Position numbers and translations under genes: made by a program. DNA of 64,000 nucleotides from Nipponacmea schrenckii (Eukaryota; Mollusca; Gastropoda; Lottiidae), in the NCBI GenBank assembly GCA_030562195.1, contig JAUJPP010000006.1, positions 5,084,001 through 5,148,000 on the forward strand, written 5' to 3'. Under the pieces are notes generated by a model. That model ran no database searches and was not told where the DNA came from. It saw only the letters and a list, made by a program, of their open reading frames with translations. Positions 29,501 to 44,500 of this stretch are shown piece after piece. How positions within the stretch are numbered: the first letter of the stretch is position 1; each line of letters starts with the position of its first letter.

Positions 29501-32500
29501 CAATGTTTAGATATATACATGAACCAACTGTTGCTTTCACAATCCCAGATTCTTGTCATTAATTTTGATTGGTCGAGAGTTTACTCGTCTACCAATTAGA
29601 TATATATTGCAGGAAAATGTTTGATTGACCAGACGTAAGATCTTTAGTAACAGCTTAATTGTGGGATGATCGAGTCTACAAGGCCAAGGCAGTATTATGA
29701 AAAAAATGGCTGACTGTGTTAGTTCTTGCTGAGGAGCGATTATGAGCACAGAAACTGGTTTTGGCATCACAACCAGGACAGATTCGTAAGAAAGTGATTT
29801 ACCGCTTTAAGTTTCGGTACAAATAAAAAGGCTTTCTGGTTTCCGCTCAGACATTCGATAGAAAAATTGTTTTGAATTAATGAAAACAATGATTCAATGG
29901 AGGCCGCCATTTTGAAATAATCCAAATGTTACAAGATCACTGATTGGATACATTTCGTAGTGATGTACGGTTTGCCAAGGGAGGTTATTAGTCTCCAATG
30001 ACGAGAATCTGGGATTGTGAAAACAACGGTTGGTTCATTTATATATCCAAACATTGCTTTAGGAACATGCATCATGCCCTTAAAGAGACAACTGATCACT
30101 AAATAAATACAAAATCCTAATTAGGACTGCAACCGGTCAATGGTTCTGGTTTATCATATCCGTGTAATACACAGCGTGTCTGGTAGAATATTGGTAGTAT
30201 TGCAGATATGATGTGAAATGGAGGTTTTACATTCTATTTTTCTTCATATGAAATTGTGTGTAAAGAGGAAACATTTTGCCAGTGGTTTTAGCTTGTTTGA
30301 TTTCCAATTGTTACCGTGTAAGTATTCTTAAAGACACTGGGCTTTGGTTTCTTGACAAAACCGAACACTGAGTTACGTTTAGCGTAGGTTTAAAGCCAAT
30401 AACAAAGACATAATAAGCATCAAACAAACCTTGTATTTATTTTGATCAAGTTTCTCATCATTAACAGCTTTCTTCATTATTTTAGCATTTCGTTCAGCAT
30501 CTAACCGTGTGAACATAATAGATGTATCTGGTGATGGGGCTTGGCTTAACTACAATATAGAAATGAGAGTTTGAAAATAAGTAAGAATAATGAGCTATTC
30601 AGATTCAATCATTGTACAATAAATAAAAAAAATAAATTGACCGATAGTGTAAGCAGTCCCCTTGACTACCAATGATTGTTGGGATATTTAATTTTTAATT
30701 ATTTTTTTTTTTAAATTCACTGACCTATACTATTGTCTTGATGTCCCGCGGATCCCATTTGCAACCGGCCATTTTTGATCATGACAAGCATATATGGCCA
30801 AATCAAAGTCCCTGGCACAATTACATAGTGAAAGTTGCTTCAAAGGATATAATTTGTCAAATAACAGTAGGCTATGGATTAAATTGAGAAAGGACTTAAT
30901 GGCAGTTTTAATTCTAATAGGATAATGGAAGACAAAAGTGACCACTAACAGCTGATCTGAAATTGTTTAGGAAGTCTATAAATAGAAAGAAAAGCAATGT
31001 TAAGAAGCTTACCTGAAATGATGGTGTGACAGAGCGAGATCGAGGCGCTTTTCCAAGGGTAGATAATTCTCTTTGTAAACCATTGATTGTCTCTTGCATT
31101 CCCATCATAACAACAGTATTGTGCCTGCAAAAAGAGTAATTCTGAGGTACACAGAATAGTCATTTTACACAAAATCACCATGACAACTTACACCTTGCTT
31201 TCTGAATCTGATAAGCCATTGAAAGGTGGCACTGCACTAAAAACAGAACTGAGCCAGGGCTATTGAGTTATTTTTTCCCCAGTCTGACAATCTACTCTAC
31301 AACTTGTACCTAACTGTATACTGTACATCAATGCCATGAATGTGTGGTAACAAGGATCATATTGGAAATAATTAACTTTTAGAACTTATTGTCATACATC
31401 ACAGATACTAGCAGCTTACAAATTTTAAGAGAATATTTACGTATTAAGAAGGGAAATTGATACCGGTATACCTTAACTGATCCTCATGCTTTCTAGTAGA
31501 TTCTTCTAAATTCTTATGTCTAAAAATATATTAAATATATAAGATATAGATATCAATCCTGGCAACCAAAAACAAATTAACTGACTTTTGAGTAATTGTG
31601 GATTTGATTTCACCATTTCTCAAGTAAAAATACATTTCAAGTGTCTCAACAACATTATTAATCTTTGAAATACCCAAATAGATGTCAGATGTGGACAAAT
31701 CACTGAAAAACATCTGAACAGGTTTCAGATGTGGACACATCAATAAGAACACCCAAAAGGTTTAAATGTGGACAAATCATAGACAATTCCAAATAGCCGT
31801 TTCGGAAAAAAAAGTGAGTTCCATATGTGCACAAATAATTGAAAACATCCCAGTGGGTTTCAGATGTGAACAAATCAATGAGAATATCCAAAGGGGTTTC
31901 TGTTTTGGACAAATTAATGAGAACATCAAAATTTGTTTCAGATATGGACAAATGATTGAGATCATCAAAGTTTGTTTCAGATATGGACATCATCAAAGTT
32001 TGTTTCAGCTATGGACATCAGATCAAATATAATAGAACTGTGAAGTACACCTACAATAAGTTACATTTTTGTTGTAAGTCTCTAACATAGTCATTATCAA
32101 TATTATCTGGATGAACTTGACTTTCTCGCGTTGGTAGTGGTGTTCTACCAGACTCTGGTGTTATCATGGTGGGATCACGTGATACAAACATCACAGATGA
32201 TACAGCAGGGTCCTAAAATATAAACATGAAGACAATAATTAAGGATGAGCTGCTGCACAATTGGTTTGAGCATTGGAATGACATCATTTACTTGGTCATG
32301 TCAACAGATGGTGGGGTCATGGGTTCTCTTAAGGGTATGATGGTCTCAGTACTCCAGTCTACCCAGTTGTAAATGGGTATGGATAAACTGGGAAAGATTA
32401 ATGGCAAATGGTACTTGCAGGACCAAGTTCTTATGCTAGTAAAGACAAACTGATTGGTGAAAAGTGAATCTTGTCTTAAAAATTCTGAAACTTACCCTAT

Positions 32501-35500
32501 CATTAATTAATATACCATTTAATAATGTTATTATTTCACTGAGAACTGAAAAAAAAAATCAGATTTTCAAATAATAAACTTATATTTGTTCAATTTATAC
32601 TCAATATAGGTTATTTTTCTATTTATCAATCTGCATAAATAAATACTCATTTATATATAACTTTATAAGTTAATTGTCTTATCCGTCTTGGGTAATATCA
32701 AAAAGAGCTTAGAAATGATTAAAAACCTTTTGCTATTAAATCATTCAATATTAAATCGACTTAAAGCAAGTTCAGCTGTATTGAATATTTTCTTTTCAAT
32801 TGCCCTACCTGTGCTCAAACTTTTAGTCATTTTCTCCAACTGTGGTAAAACTTTAGAATTATGTCGAAATCGGTGAACCTCTATATCTGATATAACTTGA
32901 CTAGCAGACATCATATCTGTAATTAAACACAAAAATTCATGACCGAAATCCTTTCATTTTTCCACATTTTCACTTTTAAACACTCTATTCTATTCATAAT
33001 AAAAGCTACAAATTCAGGCAGGTCGGAGGGACTGACATGGAAAAAGCGTCTAGTCGTTTGGATGGGACAATAAACCGAGGCCCCGTGTGCTACAGGCTGT
33101 GCACGTTAAAGATCCCTCGACAGTTAGAAATCGCAAAAAGAGTAGGCTAATGCTGCTGTCCTGGCAAAATTTCCCTCATTGCACACTGCATGGCGTTGCC
33201 CGTCTTCATATGCCCATAAGGTGCAGAAGAGTAGGACGTAAAACTCCATTCATTTCATTTCATACAAATTCAGTCTGCAATGAATAATGGCATCATTAGC
33301 ATGTTTGAGAAGGACAAACAAAATTAAAACACATAGATATATTAAGACAATAAAATCTTATAATTTCTCAATATTACCTTTATCCAATAATGTCTTAGCT
33401 AGCGCATCTTTGAACCCCATACCCATATTATATGTTTTGATATATTCTTGTACAACTGGGTGTTCTGGTAATAGCTCTCTAAAAATAAAGTCAAAAATGC
33501 ACTTACATATGATTTAGTTTCTTTAAAAAAATTAATAATAATAATGATAACAATCATAATATACTCTTTATTTTACATGGGTCAAAATTAGGTCCATATC
33601 ACAAGAACTAAGACTAACATTCAGCCCATGGGGCAAAACAATGGCAAAAAAGTCTGGCATAAAGATACCTTACATGATATTATATAAGGTTTCTGATGTA
33701 AGATTTTAAATGCATATAAAAAAAACTGAAATCTTAAAGGCTTATAAATCTTACCCAGTTGCTGAGAAACCAAAACCCTTCAGGTAATCTAAAAAAGAGA
33801 AAAAATTTTGAAGAAATCTTTTCATGCTACAAGGATCTTGCAGTTAAATTGAAAAGTTTGTATTTCAATGCATCTTAAAAAACTACTTAGATATTTCTCA
33901 TGAATATTTGCCATATATAGGCCTACCTTCTTGATCTTCATCCAACTTTTCTTCAGAATCTTTAACTTCTTGTATTGATTCCTTTAAAGCTGTGGATTTA
34001 TGTTTTCTATCTTCTGCCATCTTTTTACTCTCTTCTATTTTTGTTTTATACTCTGATCTCAAGGATTGGCGACTTTTAGCAGACGACAATCTGAGGTCGG
34101 AATCTGTACCATCAGCTGGAATCTGTAAGAATTATTATTACAAAATTTCAATACTTTATTTTGAGTGAGATGGATCAATCAATCTATTGTTGATTTCAAT
34201 CAAGAAAAGTTTTGAAATAAATTAATGTTTTGTGAACTTTTTCATTTATATGACATTGTGTAAATGTTTAAAACAACATACTGCTGTGGATATTATTTTC
34301 ATTACAGATCAATTTAATATCAGCATAAAAAAAAAACATGTATAAATCAAAGGAACTATATATAAGCTATCAAATAATATAAAACAAAATTATAACAAAA
34401 TATCAAACCACAAAAAATTACTTCATCACAGCAATCAATAATTATTTACAAACATTATTAAGAAATGAAGTCTCTGCAAAAACAAGGTTGGTTTAAAAGC
34501 TCTGATTTTTTTTAAAAAGTCAACAAAAAGAACAAAAATTTCAGCCCTCAATTTCAATTCTTTGCATAAGGTGATATGAATAAGGTCTTATATTGCATTA
34601 CCAATTTCACAAAAATATGCTACTGAGACATATTTAAATATATCAGAATACTTGTTTGAAATTGTATGGAATGAAGATGTCTTCCTTTAATGGCTTTCCA
34701 TGCTGAAAGAGCTCAAATTGATTTATATTTCCAGTGAACTAGAAGCAGAACTAGGCTTTATATGACTATTTCCCCTTCATGGTTCTATAGTCGTAAACAT
34801 TTGAGCTACAAGAAAACATGAGCCGAATAAGATACCTTATGAGTTATAGTGCAACCTGGCCATGTGAATCACCACCGATCAAAACTTTTATTTTCTTTGT
34901 TACATAAGCAACGAGAACATGAACATAAAAAGGTTATATCAATCATTTGGTAAGATTTAAAAACAAAACAACATTCAATGGTTAGAGTTAGGGTTTGGTG
35001 GCTTCAACAAACATTTACCTTGACAACAATGACATTTTGTTTAGATGAAGGAGTGGAGCTGGAGTCGGTCTGGGATCCTCTACTCTGTTGATTTCTATAA
35101 TCTGAAATATCTGAAACTGGTGAATTGGTGGTATAACTTCTGTCAGACACAGCACTTGATTTCAATAATGATTTCCTTTCATCCATTTGATCGTCCTGAT
35201 TAGAACTTTGTGGATCAGCAGTTTCTGTGTCTTCAACATCATCATCAGCAGCATCATCATCATCAGCATCATCATCATCATCATCAGCAGTATCGTCATC
35301 ATGTTCTTTGGATTCTGATGTAGTTCTAGCTGAAGATATACTGATAGGAGATGATCCTTTATCTGCTGCTTCCTCCTCTTTAATAAATGTACCTTCTTGT
35401 TGAAGAGTTCTTTGTTCAACATCTATGGGTGGTTTGGTCTGATCTTCTGCTATTTCTGGAGTTTTGTCCGTCTGTACATCTTTATCGTTAACATCTTCTA

Positions 35501-38500
35501 GAATGGGTAGATCTCGTAATGATGCTAAGGAATGCTCACCCTGGAGTGAAAGTGATGCATAATATTTTTTTTTTTCAAAGCAAGTGCCACTGATGAAACT
35601 TTCTCATTTCAAATGAAAACAGAAAACAATTTGTATCGTTATATTCAATCTGTATACATTGAATGTTATGATTGAATTTAGCTTTTCCTTACAGCTGACA
35701 CTTGTTGATAATCAAGCAAAATAATAACATAAAGAAAGAAAATAATGTAAATATATATCAAAATGTCACAAATAGAAAATGTATGTTGAGCAAAGGTTAA
35801 GCAAGAAAGTATGCTTTCTTAGTAGCCTACTGTGAAAATATTTGATTATTAGAAAATGTGGGAAAAACATCCAACTTGATGATGTTATATATGTTGAATT
35901 GAGTTAATACACATGCAATATTAGAGTTCATTTGACAGCTGAAACGAATCAATTGTCCACAAAGTCATAACAGAGAAACACATAAATGACTTGAATTGTG
36001 AAATGTTTGTTAACACAATGTGTAAAGAAGTGAGAACACTGAACACAAAATATATTAAAACATTTAAAAACACATTATTAAAATAGAATAAGCTGTTAGT
36101 AGGTGTTGTAACATTTTAAATCTCTGGTGCCACAAACCTCTGTCCCACTTTCAAATGATATTTCACTAAATCCATCATCAACAGTACTGTCTAGCAGATG
36201 TCTTAATTCTAACTCTTTCTCTTCTAGCAGACGCCTAGACACACTGGCTAGTGTCTTAAACAGACTGTCTGGTCGTACACCAAGTTGCATAGCTTCATGA
36301 GTCAACTGACTAGCTAGACTGACAACTGAGACTGATCTTAATAATTCCTCTTCTGCCAAATCCACTTTCGTATCATTCAATACTTTCAAAGCAAGGCGTA
36401 CAGTTTCTAGTATTTTTTGTTGATAAGCTGGCAGCTTGTCTTCAGGGTCGGCCATCATTGCTTTCAGATTCTTAATAACGTACTGTTGAATTGGTGGCAA
36501 GTTTGATCCTGGACTTAAGGACTAAGCAAATAGCACAGAACAAATAAAAAATCTTGACACCCTATTTTGAAAGCTTTATTTAAATGACAAAAAAAATTTT
36601 TTTTATTGCAGCTCATCACACGATATAGACAAATACTTCTGATGCTTATCAGGACAACTGGATCATTGGATGTATAAATGTTGCCTGTTTTAGAACAAAA
36701 ATGTGTTCCATTTTGATAATAAGAGATTAACTTTTTGGACTAGAGTGTTCTAGCAAATAAGAAGAAGTAGTTATAGGTTTTTATGCTTACCTCTTTGTTA
36801 TGGACATCTTTATCATCTATCAATATATCTTCTCCTACTGTTGATGCTAGAGCCTAAAATACAAGCCCAATATAATCTTAAAAACATTGGCAGTGCTAAA
36901 GATTCCATTAAGTCTCTTGAAGTCAATTTGTCCTTTAATCCTTTCAACACCAGTAACTGTTTCAGCAGCCACAGAATGATATTATCCTCGAGTTCTCAGT
37001 GAAGCAGTTGTCACATAATATTAAGAAAGAAAGAGAAAGACAACTATATTTTTTCAACCAGCTGGTCCTAGACCAAGACTCAGGGCATTGATCTGATCCC
37101 GGATTATCTGTACCCATCTACAGTTGGGTTGACTGGAAATTATGAGTGAAGATATATTATTCATCGTACTTCAACACGCCAATTGAGATCAAAACACACA
37201 ATAATGATAAACTTTAAAGATACATTTATATTGCATTTTATTAAAACTCAGCTGTCAAAGATTATAGAAATGATTCTATTCATTGGTTCAATAATCAATC
37301 ATACCTTAGCATCATCTGTTTGTTGCATGAGTTTTTGTATATCATCATCACTAATATGTGATGTACTAGGTACTACTTTATTTAATGAATTAATAGCCAT
37401 TGCCATCTCTTGTCTCTTTCTTGCTTCCTCTATTTCCTATAGTATAAAGAAGATTTTTCATATTTTTAATCGGTATTGGACATCAGGGAAAACATTGATT
37501 TACACAATTCCAATATTCACTAAGTCATATGAAGGTACTTGAAATTCCTTTAAACATTTTATGTTGCAGCTTTCTCAATGGTTCTTAAATATTCTTAGCA
37601 GCTTGTGAAATAGTGGTGTCATATTCCATTAAACAGTGCTGTAATGACATGAACATGATTCAAATATTTCAAATGGTGCAATTTTCCAATTTAAACTTTT
37701 ATGAGATCTATGCAAATTTGGTTCAGTCAAATACAAACAAATAACAAGGCTGATAATCCTGGACATTGGCTATGTCAAATCTTGTGTTAATGTTCCATGT
37801 TAGTGTTACCACCATCACATAGCATTTGTCATAATAATATATTATATTATCTGGTGTTAACACCAAATAAACCAGTGTTAACACTAACAAAGAACACTAA
37901 CACGAGATTTGACCTCACTGACTGTCCATAAATATCAACATCATTATAAATCCTATACCAGTTTTTCCTGTTCTGTTATGAAATTCTCTAATTGTGTGAT
38001 AGTGGTGTCAGCCTCTTGTTCGGCATCTTTCTGTAAATCTTGAGCTTGATTGACTTGATTTAATAAAACCTTTCTTTCCTATCAAACAAAAAATAAGTAC
38101 TGTAATGGAATATTTAGAAATAGAAACAGTCTTGTATTGGTTATATCCAGGACAGTAAAGAGCCATATACCAAGTACCGGTATGACAAAAGAGAAATTTT
38201 GTCTAAATAAATTATAATTTATAGTTATTTTAATTCATGTTTGCAGTGAAGGTGATTGCCAGCCTTTTTATATAAACAAAAGGCTCTAGTTGTGGCCCTG
38301 ATAGCAGTTAAACCAACTGTACATCGGTCTGTATTCCTGCATGACCAAGCAATGAGCTAGTCCAGATTAGGCCTACATATTGGATAATAATTTGAGAACC
38401 AAACAATTTAAAGACCACAAAATAAGCATGGCTGTGTAAGAAATGCAATAAGTCTTACTTACTGTGTCCCATTTAGACTTGTGTTCCTGGAATTGACCCT

Positions 38501-41500
38501 TCAGAGTTTGAACTTTCCGGTTCATTCTAGCCAAGGTCACTTGTAGTTTATCTTCAAGGTCAGCAATATGGCTCATGGTCTGTAAAACAATTCAAATTAA
38601 AAAACAAAGGATGTAAAGTTTCTTTATCTGCATTGTTATATACTTGTTTTATACAATAATGAAGAAGTCTTAAGACTCACCAATTTACGGTACTGCTTGA
38701 ACCTTCCTGGAACATCTGGTGCCGGTACACCAGCCTGTCAAAAACAAATTAAAGTAAATTCATTTTAATTCACAACTAGTTTCCACTGACTTCCAGGTAG
38801 GGTTTGACAAAATTCATGATTTACCTTTTACAGATGACCTTATGAAGGTTAAAAAACAACAAGAATAATATATTACCCATGATTCTTCATCTTTCAAATC
38901 ATAAACATTGTCAAAGACGTCTGTTTCATCAACAGTTTCTAGGGTAGACTTTGATCTTTTTTGTTTACTTTCTGGTTCAGTTACATCAGAGATTTCACGT
39001 CCGTCTGTTAAATATACATTACATATACATGTATCAAGAATACATACATCAATCAAAGTGTCTATATAAATATTTTCATCAATTATGGATAGAGGAGTTT
39101 GAAATAAAGCCATGAACAAATGAATTTTACATAAATCCTCTTACAATGGTTTTTCAGTGGAAAATTCTTTCTTTTAATAATTACCTTGTTTGCTCTTATT
39201 CTTTCCCTGAAATAATTAGAAACACAAATTTTATGTAGAATTTTCATCAATGGCCAGTAGTTATTAATCATTTTCAGGAATTGTTTTTGCTTTGAATAGA
39301 GAGAAAATACTCTTGTGTGTGCCTCAAGAATTCTTACAGTATATTTCATGCTTAGTAACAATTGACATGCCATTTATAAACCCTTCATATGCAGTTTTAT
39401 AATTTAAAATATATTTAAAGTATATTACCTTGGATTTGCTAGCACCACTGTTTCGACTGGTAGCTCTACTATCCTGTAAAAACATTGAGCAAATATTCAA
39501 ACCAAACACTCTTCTGGCAATTTTATCCAAATACAATCTATACTATATATCTGAACTGACCTCACATTCATATTACTGATTAGTACTTATTTATCTAGCT
39601 CTATTGTGAATAAAGTATCATTATTTTATTGTTGTAAACTTGGACAAAATATCAGATCATATCAGAATGGTAACAACTAATTCTAATAAAGATTTAATCA
39701 GTGAGAAGTAGTTTTTATTGTAATAAATACAATATAACATTGATCTTTCCTCTTTGAATAAGATTATTAATATCAAATATAACTTATAACATTATTACCA
39801 TTGATAAGTGCATGACATGAAATGAGTTAAAATTGTCTATTGGGTATTTCAAGCAGGTAAGGATTCAAACTAATTACTTAAAATTTGGGAAAGCTAAGTA
39901 TTTTTTTTTTTTAAAAACTATCAAAATATGTTGAACCTTAAAAGGGATAATAGGTCTTAGAATGAACAATTTCAAACTTGGCCAGTAGGAGCTCTATTCA
40001 TCAGTAAATATAATAAATATAAAAAACCTTAGTAATTAAGCTTATCCATAAATATGCATTTGATTATTGAAAAACACTTAATAAATTGATTAAAATGACT
40101 TAAGGTTTATGAGTTTTCCAGATTTTAAGGGATTCTGTTACTTTGTGACACCAGGTAAGTTCACTGATGAATAGATACTCATATAGACCATTCTTGAGAA
40201 CTATGTTATGTTCATGCTAAGACGCAGTATTGCTTTAAATAGTGAGTTACAACATATAAAACACCAAAATTTCTTTTTAAATTTCTCTTCACAATGTCAA
40301 TCTATTAAGAACTTTGTACTTATACCTTGACTGCAATAGGCACTATTCTTGTATGAGATTTTATTGGATCATATGCAAGTGAATACAGTCAATGAGAGCC
40401 CTCGATAGAAAGGATGTTAATATAATGGCTTCATGTTTAAAGATTTTCATTTGAGGCCTGTGATTGGTTATATTCACTTGTGTACATTCCAATCAAATCA
40501 CTTCATTTACAAATTTACCTGAATATCAAAGTCAAATCCAGTGTTTGTAATAGCCTTACATTGTGCAGATGATTTGAGGTCAGAAAATGTAAAACTGAAA
40601 GTGTCTGACAAAATATTCAAAATTTGCCAAGGCATCATAAACAGCAAATGATAATTCATTTTTTCATAAATATTTTTGTTTTAAGTTTGAAATCAGTCCT
40701 ACCTTAAATCTACGTAACATGGTTTCAGAGACAATCACCAAAGTAATCAACAAAAGAATTAAGGAGGCAAACAGCCCATTCCTTATCTTTCTATTACCTC
40801 TGTTGACACAGCACTTATACAATAACATATTAAACATCATATTTCTACCTTGTTACCATAGTAACATAGATATAGTCAGAAAATGTAATATTTACATCAT
40901 GAAATGTAAGGTTTCACAAACTTATTTGGCCAAATATAAATGGTTTCATTAAATAGGTCTAGTTTACAAAAACTACTTTACAAAAAAATATTTCAGGGCA
41001 ACCCAGTCCCCATTGTGGCATGAGATTGGTGAATATTAAACAATAAACCTGGTTCTAACATAAGGTTGTGTGAGCAAATGAAATAAAATGAATGGAGTTT
41101 TATGTCCTACTCTTCTGTACTTTATGGGCTAATAAAGATGGTTGGTTGTGTGAGAAAGCTCCTAGTTGTAACATGAGGTAGTGTGAATAAGCCTTAGTTC
41201 TCAAATTAGTCTAAGTGAGCAAGTAATTGGTTCTCACATTCGGTTTTGTACAAAAGTCCCCAATTCTAACATAAGGTTGTGTGAACAAGCTCTTGATTCA
41301 AACATGAGGTTGTAAGAACAAGTCTCTGGTTCTAACATGAGGTTACGTGAACATGTCTCTTGTTCTAACATTAGGTTGTGTGAACAAGCCCTGATTCTAA
41401 CATTAGGTTGTGTGAACAAGCCTGATTCTAACATTAAGTTGTGTGAACAAGCCCTGATTCTAACATTAGGTTGTGTGAACAAGCCATTGGTTCAAACGAG

Positions 41501-44500
41501 AAGTTCTCACAACCTCGTGTTCTCAAGGAGAACATGTCTCTTGTTCTAACATTAGGTTGTGTAAACAAACAAGCCCTGATTCTAACATTAGGTTGTGTGA
41601 ACAAGCCTGATTCTAACATTAGGTTGTGTGAACAAGTCTCAGGTTCTAACACAGGGTTGTGTAAAGAAGTGAAAACTATCTAAAATGTGGTTGTTATGAA
41701 AAATATATACAATTTGGGAAGCACTTGTATTTAGGGACAAAAATTACACGTAATGGTTATTTAACCATTCAGAATTCAATTCAGATTTTCAAAATTATTT
41801 TCCAATATTCATTTCACAATTTGGCCATAGTCTTACAATTGAATTATGAGAGGAAATGATAAACATTTTATACCTTATGCATGGAATGTCCATGTTGTTT
41901 CACCTTTACTTTTCGAACAATGGAAAGCTTGGTAGAAAAATTTTGAATCAATTAAAACAGCAATGAAAATGAATTCCAGAAAATTATATTATGCCAATTA
42001 ATAATAGTACTGACAATGATCAGAAAATCTAAAAGTACCTGTCTTGAACTTTGTCTTGAAGGATCCACACTACTTTCTGTAGAAGTTGACAGATCAAAAT
42101 GCCTGACTTGTTCTGGTCCATCAGAAAAACTTCTCTGAAAAATTTAAAAGATGGTTAGATCTCAAATATTATTTTTGTGGGTCATTCAACATTTTGGCAA
42201 CAGTATACTAAAAGTTACAAAATAAAATGGTGGCCTCCATGATCATTGTTTAGAAGAATCATGGTCTTGTTTCGCAAAACAAAAATGAGATCAAATCCTA
42301 ATGTTAATAAATACTGTAATCTGATTGGTTATTAAATCAGAATTTAAATCTTATATCAGCGATTTACAAACTATCATCTTTAATTTGAGAGTTTTTTAAA
42401 TATTAGAAATAATAAAATTATTTGGATACAAAATAAATAACTAAATAAATAGGTTAAACAAATCTCAAACAAAATAAAATTTTAATTAATTAATTAACAT
42501 AAATAATTAATGTTAAAAAAAAACAATGTTAAAAAATTAAAAATGTAATTATCATTAAAATGAACAAAATTCTGAACAATAAGAAAAATTTTAATAGTTC
42601 ATCATGCCTGATTTTACTGAACTGTAGTAGTCTAGCACTAAATAATGTGTCTATCTAAATTTTTCTATCTACACATACATGTACCAGATTCATATTTTTT
42701 CAAATTGCAGCTGCAGGGAGGGGGGAATTTGCTGAAACATTCTAGAAGTGCAACACATTTTCAATAAAATGAGGTAAACAACTCTAGCATAATGACTAGT
42801 TTTAGAATTCTGGTATTAATGACGATGCGAGAATCTGCTTTCAATGGAATGCAATTGTCCTGTGGTTATTCTTGTAGCATTCTAGCACTAACTGGCTGTT
42901 GTTTTAACTAAATTTTACTATCTACTGTTATATAACTGCTCTGGCCTTTGAAATTTTTCTGAGTTCTTAAGATCTATTTTCAAAGGTCATATTCCATATA
43001 CTTAAATGTTGTAATAAGTTTGAGAAAGATTGGTAAAAGCCATCAGGATTTTAATAAAATGTGAAATAAAAAATGTTAACTTTTTTTTTGTTAGAGCAAA
43101 TAGAAACAAAAACAACAAAATGAACCTCAAATTTAATTCTGAGAACTTGTTCTTTAAGGGAGTCAATTTCTTCCTGCAAATAAAATGTATTTAAAAAATT
43201 TAAGGTCAAAATATAGAATATATATTATACATCATCGTGTGGACTGGAACATCCCTGTGAAACTTATCTGACAGTATGAGAAACCATAAGTTGTATTTCA
43301 CACAACCATCATTCAACTAGATGGCTTCTTTCCAGTTGCTAGTAAAGTCTCTCAGGCAGTTGAATAGCTCAGTAGCAAGTTCAATTGTCTTCTGCTAGGC
43401 AATAAGATGTCATGGGTTGGAATCCTCCTCAAAGTGCTTTTGGTGTCAGCTTTCTCCCCTAATACCATTTTAACAAGTATCAATTCAAAATAATTAGCAG
43501 GAGATTAAAATATCTCTTTTGAGTGTGCAAACAAAAAAAACTTTTGATAATGGTGAAAAATTTCAGGGAAAGTAGTAGGGAAAATCCAAAAAGTCTAAAA
43601 AAGAGCAAAAGGTATGTTTCATTTGCTTCTCTAGTCTTATAAATGATAATAAAAAAAACGTTTAATATATCACATGAAAATAAACTAATGAATAGTAACT
43701 TAATATCACATAGTGTTGAAAATATCATATTATTGCTGGTTAAATATTGAGATATTATAAGTTAAGTTTGTTTTAATATAAATTTAATACTAGGTATACG
43801 ATATATAACATAGTTTATAAGTATGTATTATTATATTATATTCTTTGATCCATTGTATCATAAAATCAACATGGTTCATATTACAAGTTTATTAAATTTT
43901 ATTGGCCTGGAACCTTTTTTTAAAATTTTGGATTAAAAGGTCAGGAGCCAATCTCCTTAAAAACAAATCATATATTTTTTTTAAATTGATTTTCAGGAGT
44001 TTTCTGGAATAATGACAAAGGAAAACATTGGCTGTTTTATTTTGGACTAATTTACTTTTCCAATACATCCATTCTTTTTGGTTCTTGGACAAATTACAGA
44101 TCACTTTAATTTGTCCAAGAACCAAAAAGAATTTTGACAAGGACAAAATAAAATCAACAAATGATGCAGCAGATCAAATATGACCCTGACAGTACCCTGA
44201 AAGTTTTACCAAAAGACTCAATTTTAAATACCAAAACAACTTCAGTTCAGGTAAAATTATGTAAACTCTATTATTCTCTTGGTTAGTTGAAAGAGAACTA
44301 CAGTACAAACTTATGCAAATTAAACAAGTAGTGTCTCCAACTTATTCTGAAGGTTTCAATAATATTGAGTCATTTTAAAAACAAACTGTAACACTAAACT
44401 GCTGAATTAACAATTAGTAACATTTGCCATTGGCCAAAAGTCAGACTGCTCAAAATCTGTATCCTTGGATATTTATGCCAAATTTTAAATTTATTTTGAA

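Noticed and set aside
31700..32032. Overlapping frames on both strands (SETHWDV, FRYGQINENI repeats)
   Set aside because: All lie on the ~39-bp minisatellite in an intron of the coiled-coil gene.
40702..40740. Possible exon ...LRRFK before a gtagga donor on the minus strand
   Set aside because: No AG acceptor lies within a usable distance upstream, so it cannot be joined to the coiled-coil gene.
41234..41683. Frames with LMLESGLFTQPNVRIRACSHN and LCEQALILTLGCVNK repeats
   Set aside because: Created on both strands by the ~31-bp minisatellite; no splice support.
43360..43450. tRNA gene
   Set aside because: A- and B-box-like words are present, but no paired acceptor stem or anticodon arm can be drawn; treated as a tRNA-derived SINE relic.
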